Assembly (NCBI GenBank): GCA_030624945.1
Contig: JAUXJB010000043.1
Location: forward strand, 1 to 9,915
Source of the DNA: Deltaproteobacteria bacterium
GTDB taxonomy: Bacteria > Myxococcota_A > UBA9160 > SZUA-336
Direction of reading: 5' to 3'
Length of the DNA stretch: 9,915 nucleotides
Positions within the stretch are counted from its first letter, which is position 1; each line of letters opens with the position of its first letter. A model generated the notes under the pieces. That model was not told the origin of the DNA. It did not search any database and saw only the letters and a program-made list of their open reading frames with translations. The translations under genes and the position numbers were made by a program. This document shows, piece by piece, positions 1 to 9,915 of the stretch.

Positions 1-275
1 AGGATGAAGAGCCCCAGCGTGCAGACGACGGGGGCGTAGCGCTGCCACTCGGGGCCGATCGCGGCCTCCATCTGACCGCCCATACCCTCCAGCAGGATCT
101 CGAGGAAGTTTCGCAGCGTCGGCTTCTGGGAGGGGACGAGACCGGGATCCCTGCGGAGACCCGCCGAGACGGCGAGCCCCATCAGGGCGAGCACCACGAG
201 CGTGAGGATCAGGGTCGCTACGGGCGCCGCAATGTAACCCTCGACCTGGTCGAAGAGCGTGGGAAGGTGCGGCAC
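1..275 (-). CDS. atpB: F-type ATP synthase subunit a, N-terminal part (runs off the window)
   Basis: Subunit a of the membrane Fo sector, which forms the proton half-channels against the c-ring. Only the first 91 codons are inside the window; the gene continues past position 1. The start is a GTG at 275-273, 3 bp after the atpI stop, preceded by a GGGGGAG Shine-Dalgarno-like run about 9 bases upstream. The visible protein has a short N-terminus, a hydrophobic segment at about residues 15-40 (first membrane helix), then the family's characteristic link with LRNFLEILLEGM and the IGPEWQRYAPVV stretch leading into the second helix. The later catalytic-arginine helix is outside the window. Identity is secure from these motifs and from atpZ-atpI directly upstream. 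No internal stop or frameshift is seen. An ATG start further in would remove half of the first helix and is unlikely. Confidence 0.92.
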   Translation of the reverse strand, partial: MPHLPTLFDQVEGYIAAPVATLILTLVVLALMGLAVSAGLRRDPGLVPSQKPTLRNFLEILLEGMGGQMEAAIGPEWQRYAPVVCTLGLFI

Positions 276-278
276 GGC

Positions 279-665
279 CTAGAGCTCCCCCGTTCCGGGG
301 AGCCGGGACACCGCGAAGCCGTGCCAGAGAACCGCCGCAGCGGCCGTCGAGAGACCGACGAGCAGCGCGATCGGGTTCACGGGCAGGGTGATCAGAACCG
401 CGGCGACCACGCCCAGCAGAATCAGCCAGCGCGCCTGAAGCAGCAGAGCGACCCCCAGGCGCAAGCCCCCGCCGGGAGGGCGACCGGCTGCGAGAGCGAG
501 CAAGCTCGCCACGCTTCGCTCCAGCGCCCTCAGGTTCACGACCTGGATCCCTCCGCCCAGCGCAACGCTCGCGCTGGCGCGCCATCCATACGGAAAGGAG
601 GCAATGAATGCAACTGCGAGGACGAAGAGGTGCTTCTGGGGAAGCGTTGGGGGCGTGGCAATCAA
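279..665 (-). CDS. atpI: ATP synthase subunit I (AtpI/AtpR-type assembly protein)
   Basis: A 128-residue integral membrane protein of the ATP synthase subunit I family, thought to help c-ring assembly or ion supply for the ATP synthase; it is not part of the catalytic core. Four hydrophobic segments are visible at about residues 11-27, 33-50, 74-93 and 98-118. The GGGIQVVNLRAL stretch after segment two and the VNPIALLVGLST stretch before the last segment are typical of the family. The start is a TTG at 665-663 that overlaps the atpZ stop codon in the string TTGA, a coupling signal equivalent to the common ATGA overlap. It ends 3 bp before the atpB GTG start. Sequence conservation in this family is low, so the call rests on topology, the two motifs and position in the operon. 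Confidence 0.82.
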   Translation of the reverse strand: MIATPPTLPQKHLFVLAVAFIASFPYGWRASASVALGGGIQVVNLRALERSVASLLALAAGRPPGGGLRLGVALLLQARWLILLGVVAAVLITLPVNPIALLVGLSTAAAAVLWHGFAVSRLPGTGEL

Positions 666-943
666 TCCTCGAACTCCCGCGACTTTCGCGCATCGCCCTC
701 AGAGGAACTCTCCGCTGAGGAGTCCCCCGGAGGCTCCGCCTGCGCCGCGAAACGAACGACCGTGCGAATACCGGCCGCAAACCCGAACAACAGGAACACC
801 AGCAAGAAGACGGGCGACGTCCCGAGCCAGCGGTCGAGATAGTACCCGAGCCCCACACCGACGACAACGCTCCCTCCGAGCTGAAGGCCAAGCTCGAGCG
901 CCGCCCCGAGCGCGGATGCCGAGCGTTGAGACCCCCGGGCCAA
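662..943 (-). CDS. atpZ: AtpZ/AtpI-family small membrane protein of the ATP synthase operon
   Basis: A 93-residue protein with two membrane helices (about residues 14-34 and 43-64), matching the AtpZ family of proteins encoded ahead of atpI/atpB, which has been linked to magnesium or calcium transport and ATP synthase assembly. The key signature is GLGYYLDRWLGTSP at about residues 31-44, followed by a hydrophobic stretch and GFAAG. The C-terminal 25 residues are polar, rich in Ser, Glu and Asp, and probably cytoplasmic. I chose a TTG start at 943-941: it lies one base after the hemL stop codon, an AGAAGG ribosome-binding site sits about 9 bases upstream inside the hemL end, and no ATG or GTG gives a complete first helix. 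A longer reading in this frame runs back into hemL, but that part is Ser/Arg-rich shadow sequence. The stop overlaps the atpI start. Confidence 0.82.
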   Translation of the reverse strand: MARGSQRSASALGAALELGLQLGGSVVVGVGLGYYLDRWLGTSPVFLLVFLLFGFAAGIRTVVRFAAQAEPPGDSSAESSSEGDARKSREFED

Positions 944-944
944 G

Positions 945-2231
945 CTACGCGACCTTCTTGAACGCCTTGCGTGCGGCCTCCAACGTGAGCTCGATCTCCT
1001 CGTCCCCGTGAGCGGTGGTGAGGAACAGGACCTCGAAGCCGGAGGGCGCGAGGTAGATGCCCTGCTCGAGCATCGCGTGGAAGAACGCCTTGAAGCGCTC
1101 GTGGTCCGCAGCGCAGACATCGGCGTAGTTGCGGATCGGAGGGCGACGGAAGAAGAACCCCGCGATGCCACCCATGAAGTCACTGGTGAACGGGATCTCG
1201 ACCTCGTCCGCGAGCTTCTGCAGGCCCTGCGCGAGGCTTTGCGAGCGGGCTTCGAGGCTCTCGAACGTCCCCTTCCTCGACAGCAGGTCGAGCACCGCCA
1301 GGCCGGCGGCCGTCGCCAGCGGGTTGCCCGAGAGGGTTCCCGCCTGAAAGATCGGGCCCTCGGGCGCGATCTTCTGCATGAGGGCGCGCTTCCCGCCGTA
1401 CGCTCCGACGGGCAGCCCTCCCCCGATCACCTTTCCGAAGGTGGAGAGGTCGGGGAGGATCCCGAACCGCCCCTGCGCACCCGAAAGGCCCAGGCGAAAC
1501 CCGGTGATGACCTCGTCGAAGATCAACACGCTCCCGTAGGTGTCGCAGAGCTCACGCAGGCCGGTCAGAAAACCCGGCTGCGGGCGCACCATGCCCATGT
1601 TCGCCGCCACGGGCTCCACGATGATCGCCGCGATCTCCTCCGTTCTCTCCACGAAGACCGCCTTCACCGCGTCGAGGTCGTTGTATGGGACGACGAGCGT
1701 GTCGGCCACGGCGGCGGCGGGCACGCCGTCCGTCCCGGGAATCCCCAGGCTCGCGACCCCCGATCCCGCTGCGGCCAGCATCGCGTCGGGGTGACCGTGG
1801 TAGCACCCCTCGAACTTGACCACCTTGTCGCGGCCCGTCGCCCCGCGCGCGAGCCGCAGGGCGCTCATCACCGCCTCGGTGCCGGAGTTGACCAGGCGCA
1901 GCATCTCCACCGAGGGAACCAGCTCGGTGACCCGCTCCGCCAGCAAGACCTCGGCTTCGGTCGGCGCGCCAAAGCTCGTTCCGCGCGCGGTCGCGCTGCG
2001 CACCGCCTCGACTACGACGGGGTGCGCGTGACCGACGATGATCGGCCCCCAGGAAGCCACGTAGTCGATGTAGCGGTTGCCGTCCTCGTCCTCGATGCGC
2101 GCGCCCTTCGCCTGCTTGATGAAGCGCACGGTGCCGCCCACCGACCCGAAGGCCCGCACGGGGCTGTTGACGCCCCCGGGGATCACGACCCGGGACCGCT
2201 TCATCAGCTTTCTGGAGCGCTGCGTCCGCAC
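945..2231 (-). CDS. hemL: Glutamate-1-semialdehyde 2,1-aminomutase
   Basis: Converts glutamate-1-semialdehyde to 5-aminolevulinate, the last step of the C5 route that feeds haem and other tetrapyrroles; a cytoplasmic PLP enzyme of aminotransferase fold class III. The 428-residue length is normal. Visible motifs: IPGGVNSPVRAF (17-28), YIDYVASWGP (54-63), SFGAPTEAE (86-94), NSGTEAVMSALRLARG (115-130), EGCYHGH (141-147), IVEPVAANMG (204-213), FDEVITGFR (238-246, whose Asp239 should pair with the PLP ring nitrogen) and STFGKVIGGGLPVGA (263-277), whose Lys267 is the PLP Schiff-base lysine. The GTG start at 2231-2229 lies 3 bp after gyrA and gives the usual N-terminal helix length, though I see no good Shine-Dalgarno before it. 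An ATG nine codons downstream is the alternative, with weak AGAAAG in front. Tight spacing suggests co-transcription with gyrA and coupling to atpZ. Confidence 0.96.
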   Translation of the reverse strand: MRTQRSRKLMKRSRVVIPGGVNSPVRAFGSVGGTVRFIKQAKGARIEDEDGNRYIDYVASWGPIIVGHAHPVVVEAVRSATARGTSFGAPTEAEVLLAERVTELVPSVEMLRLVNSGTEAVMSALRLARGATGRDKVVKFEGCYHGHPDAMLAAAGSGVASLGIPGTDGVPAAAVADTLVVPYNDLDAVKAVFVERTEEIAAIIVEPVAANMGMVRPQPGFLTGLRELCDTYGSVLIFDEVITGFRLGLSGAQGRFGILPDLSTFGKVIGGGLPVGAYGGKRALMQKIAPEGPIFQAGTLSGNPLATAAGLAVLDLLSRKGTFESLEARSQSLAQGLQKLADEVEIPFTSDFMGGIAGFFFRRPPIRNYADVCAADHERFKAFFHAMLEQGIYLAPSGFEVLFLTTAHGDEEIELTLEAARKAFKKVA

Positions 2232-2234
2232 GCG

Positions 2235-4715
<2,481 letters not shown>

Positions 4716-4723
4716 GACTCCCG

Positions 4724-7332
<2,609 letters not shown>

Positions 7333-8439
7333 CTACAGCCTCATGGGCATGACCACGGCGACCTGATCGGGGTCGTCGGCAGGCCGGAACTGGGCCGGCG
7401 AGAGCGGCTCCGAGAGCTCGATCACCACCTCCTTGCTGCCCATGGCGCCCAGGGCGTCGAGGACGTAGCGGGCGTTGAAAGCGCTCTCGAAGGCGCTCCC
7501 GGAGTAGTCCACGGGTAGCCCTTCGCGGGCCTCGCCGAGCTCGGGACTACTGGCTTGGAGCTCCAGACGACCATCCGCCAGCGCGAACCGGAACCCTCGT
7601 GAGCGCTCGTGAGCCACCAGCGACATCCTGCGAACCGCATGGGCCAGACGCTCCCGCTCCAGGACAATCCGGACCTTGTGGTCGCTGGGGAGGATCTGGC
7701 GGAAGTTCGGGAACTCGCCGTCGATCAGGCGGGTCGTCAGCAACAGATCCGGGCGCCGGAGAATCAGGAACCCCTCGCCCATCCCGATCTCGAGCGCGCC
7801 GTCGGTCTCGTCACAGAGCTTGCGGATCTCGGCCATGCCCTTCCGGGGGACGATGATGCCCTTGTCGAGGAACTCGACCTCGGACGGGAGCGACTTCTCG
7901 ATCTTGGCCAGGCGATGCCCATCCGTAGCCACGAAGCGGACCTTGGCGTCCTCCGCCCGCTCGATGTAGACGCCGTTCAGGTTGTAGCGGGTCTCGTCCG
8001 TCGAGGTCGCGTAGAGGGTTCCGTCGATCATCTCGGCCAGCAACGAGGCCTCGAGGGAGACGAAGTTCACGCCCTCGGCCCCGGGGATTGTCGGGTACTC
8101 CTCCGGGGAGATGGCGAGCAGGGAGAAATGGGCAGGACCGCACTCGATGCCGACGCGGGAGCCATCCTCGGTGGAGAGCACGACATTGTTCTCATCGAGC
8201 TCCCGAACGATCTCGTGCAGCTTCTTGGCCCCGAGAGTGAGCGAGCCCTCGGTCTCGACGCGGGCGGATATGGTCGCGACGAATCCTACCTCGAGGTCCG
8301 TTGCGGCCAGCTCGATGCTCTCTCCACGAGCCTCGATCAAGGCATTGGCGAGGATCGGCAGGGTCCCTCGACGCTCGACGATGGCTTGGATTCTGGCGAG
8401 TCCCGAGAGTAGGTCGGTGCGGTCGATATTGAGTTTCAT
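7333..8439 (-). CDS. dnaN: DNA polymerase III subunit beta (sliding clamp)
   Basis: The ring-shaped processivity clamp that tethers replicative polymerase and other DNA enzymes to DNA; it works as a homodimer. 368 residues, the usual size (E. coli 366). It starts MKLNIDRTDLL and ends VAVVMPMRL, the conserved C-terminal strand that lines the partner-binding groove. Other family landmarks are TLPILANALIEA (26-37), ATDLEVG (46-52), SPEEYPTIPG (about 111-120), RYNLNGVYIE, VATDGHRLA, RLIDGEFPNF and the NARYVLDAL segment near the end. No missing domain, frameshift or insertion. The ATG start is preceded by a purine-rich leader (AGAAAGAGAAACAGAGAG) instead of a clear AGGAGG. A perfect -10 box lies about 115 bp upstream, so it may be transcribed both from its own promoter and by readthrough from dnaA. 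Confidence 0.98.
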   Translation of the reverse strand: MKLNIDRTDLLSGLARIQAIVERRGTLPILANALIEARGESIELAATDLEVGFVATISARVETEGSLTLGAKKLHEIVRELDENNVVLSTEDGSRVGIECGPAHFSLLAISPEEYPTIPGAEGVNFVSLEASLLAEMIDGTLYATSTDETRYNLNGVYIERAEDAKVRFVATDGHRLAKIEKSLPSEVEFLDKGIIVPRKGMAEIRKLCDETDGALEIGMGEGFLILRRPDLLLTTRLIDGEFPNFRQILPSDHKVRIVLERERLAHAVRRMSLVAHERSRGFRFALADGRLELQASSPELGEAREGLPVDYSGSAFESAFNARYVLDALGAMGSKEVVIELSEPLSPAQFRPADDPDQVAVVMPMRL

Positions 8440-8480
8440 CTCTCTGTTTCTCTTTCTGAGAGGTTAAGCGAAGAAAAGAG

Positions 8481-8500
8481 TAGTAGTAGTAGCGCCGCGG
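8481..8500 (-). other. Candidate core origin element: DnaA-trio array with GC block
   Basis: The plus strand reads four tandem TAG triplets (8481-8492) followed directly by CGCCGCGG (8493-8500). Read 5'-3' on the minus strand this is a GC-rich block, then CTACTACTACTA, then T-rich DNA toward dnaN. This is the published bacterial basal-origin order (DnaA box, GC-rich spacer, 3'-GAT-5' trios), where DnaA loads onto one strand to open the duplex. The site lies in the dnaA-dnaN gap, a classic oriC location. A consensus DnaA box (TTATCCACA or TGTGGATAA) is not found next to the GC block; only weak ATCCA-containing sequence follows. So the trio match is good and the box is missing or non-canonical. 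It could also be a chance microsatellite in a leader. Confidence 0.45.
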
Positions 8501-8552
8501 AAAATCTGGGATGCGATCCAACAGGCGCAGCTCGACAGGACTATTTCTTCAC

Positions 8553-8558
8553 ATTATA
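8553..8558 (-). promoter_or_regulatory. Likely dnaN promoter -10 box (TATAAT)
   Basis: A perfect TATAAT on the minus strand in an AT-richer patch of otherwise GC-rich DNA, 113 bp before the dnaN ATG. No good TTGACA lies at 16-18 bp; the sequence there is TTCTCC-like and overlaps the box-like repeat at 8570-8579, and there is no extended TGn. If used, transcription would begin near 8546 and the leader of roughly 105 nt would cross the TAG-triplet element. Confidence 0.5.
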
Positions 8559-8569
8559 CCGGTGGGAAG

Positions 8570-8579
8570 GGGTGGAGAA
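8570..8579 (+). repeat. Inverted repeat copy 1 (GGGTGGAGAA), DnaA-box-like
   Basis: Ten bases identical, in reverse complement, to 8617-8626. The core GGTGGAGAA matches 7 of 9 positions of the consensus DnaA box TGTGGATAA (differences at positions 1 and 7). It sits where the -35 of the dnaN promoter would be, so a bound protein there could affect dnaN transcription. The same 8-base core also occurs once inside gyrB (TTCTCCAC near 5784), where codons explain it, so chance is not excluded. Confidence 0.35.
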
Positions 8580-8616
8580 GCGGTTGGTATTCGAGAGAAT
8601 CGTGCCGCCGACAGGG

Positions 8617-8636
8617 TTCTCCACCCGCTATCCACT
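8617..8636 (+). repeat. Inverted repeat copy 2 (TTCTCCACCC) plus adjacent CTATCCACT
   Basis: TTCTCCACCC at 8617-8626 is the exact reverse complement of the copy at 8570-8579. Immediately beside it, CTATCCACT at 8628-8636 keeps the TATCCAC core of the DnaA box TTATCCACA (7 of 9). The second motif overlaps the dnaA stop codon and last codons, so it is partly constrained by coding. Two box-like motifs in the same orientation within 20 bp, facing a third in the opposite orientation, could form a DnaA-binding cluster. Confidence 0.35.
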
Positions 8637-9915
8637 CTCTTCTGACCGGCGCAGGAGCTCCTTTTCGAGAAGTGCTACCGCCGATCGCAAGGCGACGCTC
8701 TCGTTGAGACGCTGCCGGGTAAGGCGGACGGAGTGGAGTGCCGTCGTGTGGTGCCGCTCGAAACGACGTCCTATTTCGGGATACGAGAGGCCGCAGTGTT
8801 GTCGGAGCAGGTACATGGCGATCTGTCGGGGCCCGGTGATACGTCGGCTGCGAGTGCTCGAGCGCAAGTCGCGTTGGCGCAGGTTGAAGTGACGGGCGAC
8901 GGTGGAGATCACCTCTTCGGGGGCGACTCTGAGGGGATGGCGCGACGCGTCGTCGAGCAGGTGGCGCACGACCTCGAGATCGGACAGTCCGCTGCGGCAG
9001 CTCGGGTGTGTCAGGAGGCGCGTCAGAACGGAGTCGATGCGTTGCAGATCCGCGCGCAGCTTGCCCGCCAGAAACGTGGCGACTTCCGGCTCGGCCTGGA
9101 CTTGCCAGCGTCGGATACGGTCCAAGATGATCGCGACCCGCGTCTCCCACTCAGGCGCGATCAGTTCGAGCGCCGTTCCGGATCGGATACGCCCGCGCAG
9201 CGGCTCCATCAGGTCCAGCATCCGTTCGGCGGACTTGGAGACGGAGAACACGACGGGAACCTCTGCTAGCGTGCTCAACGCTCGCACCAGCTCGTCCTGT
9301 GTTGCCTCTCGTCCGGCGAGATCCTGGATGTCGTCGAGGATCAGGGCCGAGGCACCTGCGAGGCGAGCTCGGAATTCGGGCAGCCCGTGGTTCCAGATCG
9401 CGCCGATCAGCTCGAGCGAGAGCTCCTCGGCGGAGCGAAATATGACCTCCCCCGTCGGATTTCTGCGGTCGAGTTCGCCGGCGATGGCTCGCAGAAGGTG
9501 TGTCTTTCCGGACCCGCGGGGTCCAGAAACGAAGAGCGAGGTCTTGGCGCGCAAGCGCCCGCTCGCGAACTCCGAAGCCAGCTCGAGTGCCGATTGGTTC
9601 GAGGGGCTCGTGATGAACGAATCGAACGAATAGCTCGAGTCCGTCTCGAGCGTCCCGGCGACCTCGAGCGGAACGAGCGCCAGCTCTACCGCTCCGCTCG
9701 TCGCCTCGTCAAGAGCCGCTCCAAGCAACGAGAGTGAACCCTCTGCAACCCAGCTGCGTATGCACGCCGCGTCGATCGCCACACGCAGCGTGTGCGTCGA
9801 GAGATCGAGGCAGCGGGTGTCGTGAGCGAGGTCACGTCGCATGCGCAGCGGTAGGCGCCCGGGCTCGCCCTCCAACAGGGAGCTCCAAAGCGCTTCGGCT
9901 TCTCGCAGTGAGGAT
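8628..9915 (-). CDS. dnaA: Divergent chromosomal replication initiator DnaA (5' end outside window)
   Basis: The AAA+ initiator that binds and melts the origin. The frame is open to the window edge (428 codons visible). A TTG at 9875 is the first in-frame start codon, but the residues before it (LREAEALWSSL) look like the start of domain I, so the true start is probably just outside. Counting from that TTG: domain I remnant 1-70, a linker of about 10 residues, YSFDSF (82-87), Walker A SGPRGSGKTH (117-126), Walker B LILDDIQDL (178-186), arginine finger Arg229, ETRVAII (244-250), and domain IV with GPRQIAMYL (348-356), SYPEIGRRFERHHTT (364-378). Oddities: the FxxW of domain I is absent, the residue matching E. 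coli Arg281 is Pro225, the sensor II Arg334 is Gln278, and the DNA-reading GGRDHTT has become ERHHTT. An Hda-like protein is ruled out by domain IV. Confidence 0.93.
   Translation of the reverse strand, partial: SSLREAEALWSSLLEGEPGRLPLRMRRDLAHDTRCLDLSTHTLRVAIDAACIRSWVAEGSLSLLGAALDEATSGAVELALVPLEVAGTLETDSSYSFDSFITSPSNQSALELASEFASGRLRAKTSLFVSGPRGSGKTHLLRAIAGELDRRNPTGEVIFRSAEELSLELIGAIWNHGLPEFRARLAGASALILDDIQDLAGREATQDELVRALSTLAEVPVVFSVSKSAERMLDLMEPLRGRIRSGTALELIAPEWETRVAIILDRIRRWQVQAEPEVATFLAGKLRADLQRIDSVLTRLLTHPSCRSGLSDLEVVRHLLDDASRHPLRVAPEEVISTVARHFNLRQRDLRSSTRSRRITGPRQIAMYLLRQHCGLSYPEIGRRFERHHTTALHSVRLTRQRLNESVALRSAVALLEKELLRRSEESG

Noticed and set aside
267..1011. Plus-strand frames over atpI, atpZ and the hemL end
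   Set aside because: Low-complexity Arg/Ser/Pro-rich translations opposite recognisable ATP synthase genes; the minus-strand products have clear membrane helices and family motifs.
944..1183. N-terminal extension of atpZ into hemL (173-residue version)
   Set aside because: The extra 80 residues are Ser/Arg-rich shadow of hemL. The TTG at 943 with an AGAAGG in front gives the normal family length.
7609..8412. A 267-codon plus-strand frame opposite dnaN
   Set aside because: Shadow of dnaN; Asp/Leu/Gly-rich composition and no family resemblance.
8481..8492. TAG repeat as an ordinary microsatellite
   Set aside because: Not fully excluded, but position in the dnaA-dnaN gap, polarity and the adjacent GC block fit the DnaA-trio layout better than a random triplet repeat; kept as a candidate only.
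8628..9875. dnaA beginning at the TTG at 9875
   Set aside because: The frame is open further upstream to the window edge and the upstream residues include the LW motif typical of the start of DnaA domain I, so the gene most likely begins outside.

Overview
The window holds a single-direction block of eight genes, all read from the minus strand, so the biological order runs from high to low coordinates: dnaA (5' end outside the window) - dnaN - gyrB - gyrA - hemL - atpZ - atpI - atpB (3' end outside the window). Together they cover replication initiation, the sliding clamp, DNA gyrase, the first committed steps of tetrapyrrole synthesis, and the membrane part of the F-type ATP synthase. I see no mobile elements, CRISPR arrays, tRNA or rRNA genes.

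The DNA is GC-rich with strong GC bias at third codon positions, which creates long but spurious antisense frames. GyrB has the long C-terminal insertion usual in Gram-negative bacteria, and hemL directly before atpZ-atpI-atpB is an order I associate from memory with former Deltaproteobacteria. GyrA, however, has an active-site neighbourhood that I recall from planctomycetes and relatives, and DnaA is strongly divergent. I therefore suggest an uncultivated-type, GC-rich Gram-negative lineage (Myxococcota/Desulfobacterota-like or a neighbouring phylum) without naming a taxon.

Region by region: 8628-9915 is a divergent dnaA. 8440-8627 is a 188-bp gap with a perfect TATAAT -10 box, a fourfold TAG repeat next to a GC block that matches the 'DnaA-trio' core-origin layout, and non-canonical DnaA-box-like inverted repeats. 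7333-8439 is an ordinary dnaN. 7163-7332 is a 170-bp gap where many bacteria carry recF; here it holds only small hairpins, a T6 run and a TTGACA hexamer. 4724-7162 is gyrB and 2235-4715 is gyrA, 8 bp apart. 945-2231 is hemL, 3 bp after gyrA. 662-943 (atpZ), 279-665 (atpI) and 1-275 (atpB) follow with gaps of 1 to 3 bp or a start/stop overlap, so gyrB to atpB looks like one co-transcribed, translationally coupled unit. Four successive genes in it (hemL, atpZ, atpI, atpB) use GTG or TTG starts.

The most interesting part is the dnaA end. A DnaA with changed ATP-sensing and DNA-reading residues sits beside a candidate origin element that has recognisable trios but no consensus DnaA box. GyrA, with Glu and Pro at the two usual quinolone-contact positions, is the second point worth a look.
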